64,000 bases of DNA, from contig JBDTMZ010000027.1 in NCBI GenBank assembly GCA_039934035.1, forward strand, positions 1-64,000. The letters run 5' to 3'. Origin of the DNA: Solibacter sp039934035 (lineage in GTDB: Bacteria > Acidobacteriota > Terriglobia > Bryobacterales > Bryobacteraceae). Positions 33,452-41,410 of this stretch are shown here, in pieces (the stretch's first letter is position 1; the number at the start of each line of letters is the position of its first letter). The position numbers and the translations under genes are program-made. The notes beneath the pieces are model-generated. The model was not told where the DNA came from and searched no databases. It saw only the letters and a program-made list of their open reading frames with translations.

Positions 33452-33697
33452 CGAAACCCCCTCAGGTTGGTGGTGAGACAGCCCGACTGGCTTGACCCCT
33501 CAGCCCAGCTCGGCCGGCATCGAAGAATATCCCCAGCGTCTCGCTGAAACAAGGTAGGCTACGGTACCGGACGTAAATAATCTAAGCGTTTTCAGCGTTT
33601 TCGCCGTTTAGTTTTACCAGTTGGCGACGCAAGGCGAAGCGAGGTACAGTGCAGGCGTTGCGGCCGTGATAGAATTTGTCCGCACCTTGATTCGGGA

Positions 33698-34951
33698 ATG
33701 CTGCGAACTCCCCATACCGATATTCCAGATTCCATAGGTCTCGACCATGCTGCCGTGCAGGCGCAGTTGGCGAAGATCCTGGGAAGTCCCCACTTCCGCC
33801 AAAGCAAGCGGAGTCAGGGGCTGCTTCGGTGCGTAGTGGAAGCCGCGCTGGCGGGGGAGCAGAACTCGCTCAAAGAACGTCAAATCGGCGCGGCGGTTTT
33901 CGGACGGGATACGGCTTACGACACCGCGCAGGATCCCGTGGTGCGCAACGCGGCCATCGAAGTCCGCAAGCGCCTCGCGCAGTATTACCTGGAGCCGGAG
34001 CATACCTGCGAATTGCGCATCGAGCTGCCCACCGGTTCGTACCTGCCCAGCTTCACGGTCGAGGCGCCGGCGGCGGAACCACCCAAAGCTGTTGAGCCTC
34101 CACGCCGCCATGCTTCGAGGCGGGTTTACGTGGCCGCCCTGATCCTGGTGTTGATGGGCGCCGCCGGGGCCGTTCTTTGGGGTGCGCGGACCACTCCCGG
34201 ATCGCAGCTTGACGCTTTCTGGGAACCGCTGTTCCGGGATCGCAAGACCATCCAGATCGCAATCGGCCAGCCCACACGCCTCTACCGTTTCGTAGGGCCG
34301 CGGATGGAGGAACTGAACCGCGTCTTCGGGGGGCCGCCCACGGCTGGGCGCCCGGCATCGTCCGAATCGATCAGCGGCGGCGAGATGGCGTGGGTCGCGC
34401 CCGAATACCTGTTCATGCGCGATGCACTTTCAGCCTTCAAGGTGGCGTCGTGGGTGCAGGCCCGGGGGCGCGCCTATCAATTGATGCCCGTGGCGCAGAC
34501 GAACTACTCGCGCATCCGGCACGAACCGCTGGTGGCGATTGGCGCGTTCAATAACGCGTGGTCGATGCGGGTTACGGCCGAGTTGCGCTTCGTCTGCAAC
34601 CAACGGACAATCGACGGAGTCGCGTACCACTACATCAGCGACCGCCGCAATCCGGCTGCGTTCGACTGGAAGGTGGCGCAGCCGGCCGGCGGAACGATGG
34701 GCGAAGACTATGCCATTGTCACGCGGGTCTTCGACTCGGCCACCGAGAAGACGGTGATCTCCGTGGCGGGAATCGAAACTTATGGGACGCTGGCGGCCAG
34801 CGAGTTCGTCACTGATGCCGAATATCTGGGACCGGCGCTCGCGGCGGCGCCGCGCGACTGGCGGCGCAGGAACGTGCAGTTCGTATTGGGCACGAAAATC
34901 ATCGACGGCACGCCGGGACCGCCTCGCGTACTGGCCTCCTATTTCTGGTAA
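33698..34951 (+). CDS. Membrane-anchored protein with acidobacterial LKER-type N-terminal domain
   Basis: 417 aa. Residues ~15-115 form a compact domain: ILGSPHFRQSKRSQGLLR, LKERQIGAAVFGRD, DPVVRNAAIEVRKRLAQYY, ELPTGSYLPSF. One transmembrane helix follows (~124-143, VYVAALILVLMGAAGAVLW), then a ~270-residue, presumably extracytoplasmic domain. The N-terminal pattern recurs in the partial gene at 63806. The basic, helix-rich cytoplasmic half suggests DNA or protein binding and the layout recalls CadC-like one-component regulators; this is inference. It diverges from the TonB-dependent protein gene (246 bases between starts). Its stop overlaps the stop of the convergent binding-protein gene by 13 bases. 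Confidence 0.8.
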   Translation: MLRTPHTDIPDSIGLDHAAVQAQLAKILGSPHFRQSKRSQGLLRCVVEAALAGEQNSLKERQIGAAVFGRDTAYDTAQDPVVRNAAIEVRKRLAQYYLEPEHTCELRIELPTGSYLPSFTVEAPAAEPPKAVEPPRRHASRRVYVAALILVLMGAAGAVLWGARTTPGSQLDAFWEPLFRDRKTIQIAIGQPTRLYRFVGPRMEELNRVFGGPPTAGRPASSESISGGEMAWVAPEYLFMRDALSAFKVASWVQARGRAYQLMPVAQTNYSRIRHEPLVAIGAFNNAWSMRVTAELRFVCNQRTIDGVAYHYISDRRNPAAFDWKVAQPAGGTMGEDYAIVTRVFDSATEKTVISVAGIETYGTLAASEFVTDAEYLGPALAAAPRDWRRRNVQFVLGTKIIDGTPGPPRVLASYFW

Positions 34952-36762
34952 TTCAACGCCGCTTTGGCACTCATGGAGGACGCCAGCACGCCGCGCAGTA
35001 GTTCCCGATTGGCGCCCGATTGTTCGGCGGAGCTGATGACCAGATGGAGCACGTCGGCGAGCGGTGTTTCCGCGGGCAGGCGGACGATCCACGGCAGGTT
35101 CACGCTGGTGAGGCTGCGGTCCGCGGAGAGCGCCACCACTGGGACGAACGCTTTGGCGGCGAGTTGCTCGGCGAGATGGGCGGAGTTGCGATCGAGCGCG
35201 ATCAGGGCGATAGCGCGATCGTCATAGATCAGTTTCACCAGGCCGGTGGAGGCCTGTCCCCAGGGGACGTTGGACGATACGCCCGCGACCGTGTAGCGCC
35301 CGGCAAAGGGGGCGAGCAGCGGCGCGAGTGCGGCCGCCTGCTGTTCCGCGTCCGGCCCGAAGAGGCCGATGCGCACGGGGCCGGCGGGGGCATCGGGCAG
35401 CGCCGGTCCGTGATAGGGCGGCGCGTCGGCAGCCTTGGCATAGGGCGCTTCCATGGGGTAGCGGCGGAATTGGTACTTGCCGTTCTTCACTGTAGCGAGG
35501 TACATGGGGACGATGTTCTTGCTGTTCGGGTCGAACGCCATTTCGCCGGTGACGCCCTTGTAACTGGTGACGCTGGTGAGCGCGTCGCGGATGCGTCCGC
35601 GGTTCAAGCCGGCCTGGCAGACCGAGCGCAGCAGGATGCTCATGGTGTCGTAAGCGAGCGCGCTGAAGGCATCGGGAAAGGCGCCATAGCGCTGGCGGTA
35701 GCGCTCGCGGAAGGCCACCCACGCGGGGTCTTCACTGGTCAGGTCGAAGGGGAATACGATTTCCAAGCCTTCGGCGGCGGCGCCCGCGATCTTCAGCATG
35801 TCGTCGCCAAGCACGCGGTAGGAGCCGAAGACGGGCTGCTTCATGCCCATTTCGCGCATCTGTTTGAGGATCCCCCCGGCGGGCGCGGCATCGCCCCAAA
35901 GCACGATGGCGTCGGCGCCCGATTCGTTGATGATGCGCAAGGCGCGCTTGAAATCTGTGTCGCCCGGCATGTATTTCTGCTCGATCACGACGGGATGCCC
36001 GAGGCGGCGCGAGGCGTCGCGGAACTTAATCACACCGAAGCGGCCGTAGCGGTCATTGACGCGCAGGAGCGCCACGCGCTGCAATTTGAGATCGCTATAG
36101 ATGCGGCGCGCCAGGGTGTAGCTCTGCACGCGATCGTCCTGGAGGGTGGTGAAGTACCAGGGGATGATGGTTTCGGGGATGGTGGGATCCGTGGCGGCGC
36201 TATTCACGATGGGGACTTCGGCTTTCAACGTGACGCGCAGGGCGATGTGGGTGGAATCGCCGCTGATGGAGCCGAGCATGGCCCACACCTTTTCGTCGTA
36301 GGCCATTTTGACGATTTCGTTGCTCGATGCGCCCCAGGTGGCCTGATCGTTGTGAACCATCAGGCGGAAGGGTTTGCCGCCATAGCCCTTATTGGCGTTG
36401 GCCTCATCGATGGCGAGTTGCGCTCCGTTGAGCATGGCCTGGCCGAGTTTCTGGTCGCGGTGATTTTCGATGGGGCCGAGAAAGCCGATGCGCACTTCGT
36501 CGATGGCGGCGGCGGGAGTGGGGGGCGTCTCGCGCGCGGCTCCGTTGTATTCCACGAGTTTGCCGTAGTGTTCGTAGTAAGGCGCGGTGAAGGTGGAGTA
36601 AGGCCGCATATCTTCGGGCGCCTTCGCATAAGGGTGGAGTTCGCGATTGGCCGGCGGGGCGGGCGGGTTCGCGCCGCACGCACAGGTGGCGGGAGGCTGG
36701 GCGTGGAGCGCGGCCGCGGATAAGAAGAGCAATGCGAGCGTGGTGAAGTTAGTGTGCGTCAT
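34939..36762 (-). CDS. Periplasmic ligand-binding protein (ABC branched-chain type) with internal duplication
   Basis: 607 aa, much longer than the ~380 of standard Leu/Ile/Val-type binding proteins. Signal peptide TNFTTLALLFLSAAALHA. A type I periplasmic-binding fold starts at ~90 (VRIGFLGPIENHRDQKLG) and runs to ~430. A second, weaker copy of its first lobe starts at ~463 (VRIGLFGPDAEQQAA). Matching blocks: WGASSNEIVKMAYDEK with WGQASTGLVKLIYDDR, EVPIVNSAATDPT with FVPVVALSADRSLT, and IPWYFTTLQDDR with LPWIVRLPAETP. No permease or ATPase gene is near, so it may be a receptor. It is the last gene of the exported-protein operon, 124 bases after the sensor propeller gene. Confidence 0.85.
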   Translation of the reverse strand: MTHTNFTTLALLFLSAAALHAQPPATCACGANPPAPPANRELHPYAKAPEDMRPYSTFTAPYYEHYGKLVEYNGAARETPPTPAAAIDEVRIGFLGPIENHRDQKLGQAMLNGAQLAIDEANANKGYGGKPFRLMVHNDQATWGASSNEIVKMAYDEKVWAMLGSISGDSTHIALRVTLKAEVPIVNSAATDPTIPETIIPWYFTTLQDDRVQSYTLARRIYSDLKLQRVALLRVNDRYGRFGVIKFRDASRRLGHPVVIEQKYMPGDTDFKRALRIINESGADAIVLWGDAAPAGGILKQMREMGMKQPVFGSYRVLGDDMLKIAGAAAEGLEIVFPFDLTSEDPAWVAFRERYRQRYGAFPDAFSALAYDTMSILLRSVCQAGLNRGRIRDALTSVTSYKGVTGEMAFDPNSKNIVPMYLATVKNGKYQFRRYPMEAPYAKAADAPPYHGPALPDAPAGPVRIGLFGPDAEQQAAALAPLLAPFAGRYTVAGVSSNVPWGQASTGLVKLIYDDRAIALIALDRNSAHLAEQLAAKAFVPVVALSADRSLTSVNLPWIVRLPAETPLADVLHLVISSAEQSGANRELLRGVLASSMSAKAALNYQK

Positions 36763-36794
36763 ACGCGACTCCTGGGAAAGAGACGGAAGATTGG

Positions 36795-36871
36795 GCCGCC
36801 GATGAACGCAGATGAACGCCGATAAGACTTTCGGTGGTGTTCATCCGTGTGAAGCCGTGTGCATCCGTGGC
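36795..36871. repeat. GCCGATGAACGC-type hairpin repeat
   Basis: GCCGCCGATGAACGCAGATG starts at 36795 and runs on to 36826. It faces an imperfect complement (GTGTTCATCCGTGTG...GCATCCGTGGC) ending at 36871. The left arm resembles the core of the MITE-like element at 4314-4343. It separates the last two genes of the operon and may reduce or attenuate expression of the binding protein. Confidence 0.6.
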
Positions 36872-36886
36872 TCATAGGTCTTTCCC

Positions 36887-37948
36887 CTATTTGATTCGGA
36901 TTCCGTGGCTCAGGCCTTTGGCCGTGGCCACCCAGAGATCGTCGCCTTGAAAATCGACGCCGAGAATGTAGTTGTGGGCGGGCGCGCTGTCCACGGCGAC
37001 TGAGGTAGTCTTGCCTGCGGCATCGCGCAACAGCATTTCGGGCTTGTGGGTGTCGAGCGCGGGACGGTAGACCGCCCACTGATCGCCATCCACATACGCC
37101 AGGCCCTTATCCGTGGAAAACCAGGCGCGGGTGCCGTCGAGCGCTTTCACCTGATTCAGGAAGTTACTGGGCAGGCCGCTATCCTTTTCGAGGAAGTTCT
37201 TCCAGTTGCGGCCATCGTAGCGGCTGGCCCCAAAGTAAGTGGCCACCCAGAGCATCTTATCCTTTTCCATGTAACTCACGGAGGTGGTGATTTCATGAAT
37301 CAGGCCCTGGTCTTTGTAGAGCACCAGTTCGGTCTCGCCGTCGGGATCGTTGTAGTCTTTCCAGGCCTCTGTCTTTGTGTCGTATTCGAGCACGCCGCCG
37401 CCCCAGACCGCGTAGTAGACCTTGCTGGGAGTGGCGGTCACGGCATACGTCCAGATCTCGTACATGGGCGTATTGCGTTCATTGAAGTGCGCCCACTGTT
37501 TGGTGCGCACGTTGTAGCGCGCGCCTCCGGCGGCGGTGGCGACCCAGACGTCATCGCCCTGTACGGCCAGGCCATACACGACGTCGTTGGGCAGGCCGCT
37601 GTTCAACTGCGTGAAGTTGTCGAACCGGCCGGCCGACAAACGGCTCAAGCCGCCCATGGTTGCGATCCACACGTCGCCGGTGCGTTTGTCCGGCGCCACG
37701 AAGAGCACGGCGCGATGCACGAGTCCGTCCTCCGGGCGGTAGACTTTCCACTTTCCGTTCTGGTAGAGGCCGAGCCCGTTATCCGTGCCCACCCACAGGC
37801 GATCGCCGTCCACCGCTACGTTGAACACGTGATCGTCGGGCAAGCCGTCGGCCACGGTGAAGTTTTGCCAGCGGAAGCGCGGCATGTCTTGCGCCGAGGC
37901 GAGGCTGACACTGGCAGCGAACACAGCGAGCAGGCAAGTTTTCTTCAT
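36887..37948 (-). CDS. Exported two-component-regulator-type beta-propeller protein
   Basis: 353 aa with signal peptide KKTCLLAVFAASVSLASA. At least six blades carry the Reg_prop pattern: FTVADGLPDDHVFNVAVDGD then LWVGTDNGLGLYQ, VWIATMGGLSRLSAGRF, LNSGLPNDVVYGLAV, DVWVATAAGGARY, LWVATYFGASRY. Such propellers normally form the periplasmic sensor of hybrid kinases, but here there is no transmembrane or kinase part, so it is a free propeller. Its ATG overlaps the stop of the upstream cytochrome gene (ATGA at 37945-37948), so translation is coupled. Confidence 0.85.
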   Translation of the reverse strand: MKKTCLLAVFAASVSLASAQDMPRFRWQNFTVADGLPDDHVFNVAVDGDRLWVGTDNGLGLYQNGKWKVYRPEDGLVHRAVLFVAPDKRTGDVWIATMGGLSRLSAGRFDNFTQLNSGLPNDVVYGLAVQGDDVWVATAAGGARYNVRTKQWAHFNERNTPMYEIWTYAVTATPSKVYYAVWGGGVLEYDTKTEAWKDYNDPDGETELVLYKDQGLIHEITTSVSYMEKDKMLWVATYFGASRYDGRNWKNFLEKDSGLPSNFLNQVKALDGTRAWFSTDKGLAYVDGDQWAVYRPALDTHKPEMLLRDAAGKTTSVAVDSAPAHNYILGVDFQGDDLWVATAKGLSHGIRIK

Positions 37949-39795
37949 AGCGTTTTCAAGTATTCGATGAGGTCATTGAGCTCGTCTTTCTGAAGGTCGT
38001 TGGTGACCCCGTGGGTGTCCCTGGGGTTGAAGACCGTCCAGATTTCCTCGAGCGTGCGCGCCGAGCCATCGTGCAGGTAGGGCGCGGAAAGGGCGATGCT
38101 GTTGAGCTGCGGAACATCGAACATGCGCACGTGATCGGTGGCTTTCGCCGAGCCCACGTCGGTCTGTTCGTTGTTGGTGTAGTGCGGTCCGGCGTGGCAT
38201 ACGGTGCACTGATTGAACTCGGGTATGGGCGTGCCGGCCTTGGTCCGTGTACGTTCGAAGATGGCTTTGCCGCGCTCCTGCGAGGCAGTCAATTCGCCGT
38301 TGGGCGCGCGGAAACGGTTGGGGCGCAGGGGGATGGACTTGATGAAGGCGACGAGATCTTCGAGTTCGGCGGGGCTGTAGCTCTGCGAGCGGTAGAAGAA
38401 GGCCGCGGTGCGCGGCCCGCACTCGGTTTGCAGGTCCGGATTGCCGCCGTTCCACTTGTAGGGCGCGGTGCCGTCCACCCATTCGAGCAGGCGGTTGTCC
38501 ACGATGTCTTTGCCGAAGCCGTCGGGCTCCAGGTCCCAGGAGAGTTCGTCGAGGGTAGCTTCGAGATGGCAGTTGGCGCAGCCGAAGTGTCCCTGGAAGG
38601 CGAAGCGCGCGCTGTAGAAGAGGCGTTCGCCGCGGCGTTGGGGCGAAAGCGCGGCGGGCGCGCCCAGAGAGAGCGTGCCGCTGACCTTGCGCGTCGCGGT
38701 ATCGACAATCGAGATGGTATCGCCGGTGAGATTGGCGACGTAGAGGCGCTTGCCATCGGGCGCGAGTGCCAGACCTTTGGGCGCCATGCCCACGGGAATG
38801 CGGGCCGCCACGTAATTGGCGGATGCGGACAGATCGTTGGCCAGGGTGCGGCGCTCCTCGGGATTCTTGGCGCGCACGAATTGCAGCAGCTTCGGGATGT
38901 CGAGGACGGTGACGCTGTCCGATCCGGTAGTGGAAACGTAGGCCACGCTTTTATCGGGGGCGATGGCGATATCGAAGGGCGGGGTGAAGTAGCGGTCGAG
39001 TTCGTCGAGGGGCACCTGCACGGGTTCCCCGATATCCTCGCCGAAGAGGGAGAGCGAATTGCCGAAGACCCAGCCATGCTCGACGTGCGCCAATGGGACC
39101 AGGTTCTTGGGACGCATCTGGGCAATCATGCCAAGCTTGCCATCGGCGGAGATCGCGGTATGAAAGACGCCCGCGGCGTAGGGAAGGCGGTCGCGGCGCA
39201 CCACGACTTGCCGCACGGTATCGATCACGGTGACTTCCGATTCGGCGGGCGCGCGGAGGTTCGCCGGCGTCACGGGATAGATGTGCGTGCTGTAAATTTG
39301 TTTGCCGTCGGGCGAGCGTGTGAGGTAGCTTGCGCCCGGCGCGGCGTCGAGGCGTTTCACTTCCACGCCGCTGGTCAGGTCGATTACGGAGATGTCGCCG
39401 CCGATCCGATTGGCGACATACAGGTAGCGCCCTTCACGATCGGGCACTGCCGAATTGGGCTCGGCGCCCGCGGGCAGGGTGCGCGTGATGGCGAGCGAGG
39501 CGGCGTCGATCTCCGACACTGTGTCGCTCCAGGAGTTGGCCACGTAGATGCGCCGGGAATCGGCGGAGAGCGCGATGCTCTTGGGCTGACGCCCGACTTT
39601 GATGCGGCGCAGGACGGTGCGGGTGGCCAGGTTATAGACCACCACTTCGTCGGTGCCCTGGCAGACCACGTAGAGGCGGGTTGCATCGTTGCTGAGCGCC
39701 AGTTCGATGGGGGACGGGTAGCGCACGGTAGGGGCATTGGCAGCCAGCGCCGCCAGCGCCAGCACCGGAACCGAGAGTGCGCCCGGCCACCGCAT
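37945..39795 (-). CDS. Exported YVTN beta-propeller fused to di-haem cytochrome c peroxidase-like domain
   Basis: 616 aa with signal peptide LSVPVLALAALAANA. Residues ~25-390 are a YVTN-type propeller (LYVVCQGTDEVVVYNLAT, IYVANSWSDTVSEID, LYVANLTGDTISIVD). The C-terminal ~220 residues have two haem-attachment motifs, CANCH and CTVCH, with MauG/CcpA-like flanks (LSAPYLHDGSARTLEEIW). It should be a periplasmic or surface cytochrome; peroxidase or MauG-type oxidase activity is possible but untested. It lies two bases from the CRTAC1 gene upstream and overlaps the sensor propeller downstream. A fused regulatory or anchoring propeller is a known variant of this family. Confidence 0.88.
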   Translation of the reverse strand: MRWPGALSVPVLALAALAANAPTVRYPSPIELALSNDATRLYVVCQGTDEVVVYNLATRTVLRRIKVGRQPKSIALSADSRRIYVANSWSDTVSEIDAASLAITRTLPAGAEPNSAVPDREGRYLYVANRIGGDISVIDLTSGVEVKRLDAAPGASYLTRSPDGKQIYSTHIYPVTPANLRAPAESEVTVIDTVRQVVVRRDRLPYAAGVFHTAISADGKLGMIAQMRPKNLVPLAHVEHGWVFGNSLSLFGEDIGEPVQVPLDELDRYFTPPFDIAIAPDKSVAYVSTTGSDSVTVLDIPKLLQFVRAKNPEERRTLANDLSASANYVAARIPVGMAPKGLALAPDGKRLYVANLTGDTISIVDTATRKVSGTLSLGAPAALSPQRRGERLFYSARFAFQGHFGCANCHLEATLDELSWDLEPDGFGKDIVDNRLLEWVDGTAPYKWNGGNPDLQTECGPRTAAFFYRSQSYSPAELEDLVAFIKSIPLRPNRFRAPNGELTASQERGKAIFERTRTKAGTPIPEFNQCTVCHAGPHYTNNEQTDVGSAKATDHVRMFDVPQLNSIALSAPYLHDGSARTLEEIWTVFNPRDTHGVTNDLQKDELNDLIEYLKTL

Positions 39796-39796
39796 G

Positions 39797-41410
39797 CTAT
39801 TTCTCCTCGACGGTGAGGATCCGGTCGATGCCCGGATTCTCCACCACTTGTCTGATGCCGCTGGGCCAAATCACGGTGAGCTTGTCGATTTTGGTAGCGG
39901 GGCCGAGTCCGAAATGCAGGCGGGGATCGTCCTGCGAAAGGTAGCCGGCGCCGGCGGTGCGTTCGTGCTGCTGGGTGACGCCGCCGGCAACGACTTCGAC
40001 GTGCGCACCGATGCCATCGCGATTGCTTTTCTTGCCGGCCAGCTTCACTGCGATCCAATGATTGGTGCCGGGCGAAGTGTTGTGCAGCAGGAAGGCCGGG
40101 CTGCCGAGATTGAGGATGAACGCGTCGACCTTGCCATCGTTATCGTAGTCGGCGAAGGCCGCGCCTCGGGCCACGCTCTTCACGTCGAAGAAGGCTCCGG
40201 CGGCGCGCGAAACGTCCGCGAATTTCATGCCGCCGAGATTGCGGAAGAGGGAATGTTCCTGCGGCACCATGTGAATCAGCCCGCCATGCGCGATGAAGAT
40301 GTCGTCGTTACCGTCGTTATCGAAATCGTGCACGCCGCTGCCCCAGCTCACGTACTGCGCGGCCAGTTGGGAGATGCCGGCACGCTCGGTGACGTCCTGA
40401 AACTGCTGCCGCCCGGCGTTCTTCATGAGGCGGTTGTATTTGGAGTCTGACACCCACAGGTCGATCAGGCCATCGTGATCGAAATCGGCAAACACCGGAC
40501 CCATGGCGGAGGTGTTCTCCCCGTTCTGTCCGTAGGCCACTCCGGCGGTGACGGCGATTTCTTTGAAGGTTCCGTTCTGCTGGTTGTGGAGCAGGAAGTT
40601 CTCGGTCTTGTCGTTGGCGACGTAGAGATCGGGGTAACCATCAAGGTCGAAATCGGCCGCGGTGACACCCATGGCGCGGGCCTTGAGTTTCGCGATGCAG
40701 GCCTTCTCGCTGGCGTCGGAGAAGGTGCCGTTGCAGTTGTTGTGCAGGAGCACGCTGCTGTCGGGTTCGTAATCGAGCGGGCCGGGATAATTATCGGCTG
40801 CGTAGTAGTTGCGGTATTCGGGATCGAACTTCACGTAGCGCCCGATGAAGGCGTCCACGCAGCCATCCTTGTCGTAGTCGAGCCACGCCGCGCCGATGGA
40901 CCAGCCCGGCACCTGAATGCCTGCTTTGGCGGTGGCATCCTCGAACGTGCCGTCTGCTTTGTTGTGGTACAGGATCACGCCGCCGTAGCCGGTGACCAGC
41001 AGGTCGGTGTGGCCGTCGTTATCGTAGTCGGCGGCCGTGACGGCCATGCTGAAGAGGTCGCCCGCGACGTGCGCCTGAGCGGTGACGTCGGTGAAGCGGC
41101 CTTTGCCATCGTTGCGGTAGAGGTGGTTGTGGGGCGGCGCCGCCGGGGGCTTGCGGAGAGGATAAGGATGCATGCCCTTGGCGAGGGGCTTGCCGCTGAC
41201 GACGTAGAGGTCGAGCAGGCCATCGTTGTTGTAATCGAACCAGACCGCGCCGGCGCCGGTGCTTTCCAGCAGGGAGCCGAGTTTCTCCGCGCCGAAACTG
41301 TGGGTGAAGCGGAGGCCGGCTGTGGCGGACACCTCTTCGAAGCGGATGGGTCCGGCGGGGGTTTGGGCGTAAGCGGCGGCGAGGGATAACAGGAGCGCGG
41401 CGAATTTCAC
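39797..41410 (-). CDS. Exported CRTAC1-family protein (FG-GAP repeats plus ASPIC/UnbV)
   Basis: 537 aa with signal peptide FAALLLSLAAAYA. Seven calcium-binding DxDxDG repeats can be counted (DYNNDGLLDLYV, DYDNDGHTDLLV, DYDKDGCVDAFI, DFDLDGYPDLYV, DFDHDGLIDLWV, DFDNDGNDDIFI, DYDNDGKVDAFI), forming an integrin-like propeller. A C-terminal ASPIC/UnbV segment follows (HFGLGPATKIDKLTVIWPSG). The role is probably extracellular binding; the substrate is unknown. It overlaps the upstream PD40/haem gene by four bases (ATGA) and is two bases from the cytochrome fusion, so it is translationally coupled. Confidence 0.9.
   Translation of the reverse strand: MKFAALLLSLAAAYAQTPAGPIRFEEVSATAGLRFTHSFGAEKLGSLLESTGAGAVWFDYNNDGLLDLYVVSGKPLAKGMHPYPLRKPPAAPPHNHLYRNDGKGRFTDVTAQAHVAGDLFSMAVTAADYDNDGHTDLLVTGYGGVILYHNKADGTFEDATAKAGIQVPGWSIGAAWLDYDKDGCVDAFIGRYVKFDPEYRNYYAADNYPGPLDYEPDSSVLLHNNCNGTFSDASEKACIAKLKARAMGVTAADFDLDGYPDLYVANDKTENFLLHNQQNGTFKEIAVTAGVAYGQNGENTSAMGPVFADFDHDGLIDLWVSDSKYNRLMKNAGRQQFQDVTERAGISQLAAQYVSWGSGVHDFDNDGNDDIFIAHGGLIHMVPQEHSLFRNLGGMKFADVSRAAGAFFDVKSVARGAAFADYDNDGKVDAFILNLGSPAFLLHNTSPGTNHWIAVKLAGKKSNRDGIGAHVEVVAGGVTQQHERTAGAGYLSQDDPRLHFGLGPATKIDKLTVIWPSGIRQVVENPGIDRILTVEEK

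Noticed and set aside
35020..36723. A long plus-strand frame opposite the binding-protein gene
   Set aside because: Antisense artefact of high-GC codon use; no motif or ribosome-binding site.
38011..39816. A ~600-codon plus-strand frame opposite the cytochrome fusion
   Set aside because: Composition is low-complexity (Gly/Val/Asp/His) and the minus strand has signal peptide, propeller and CxxCH motifs.
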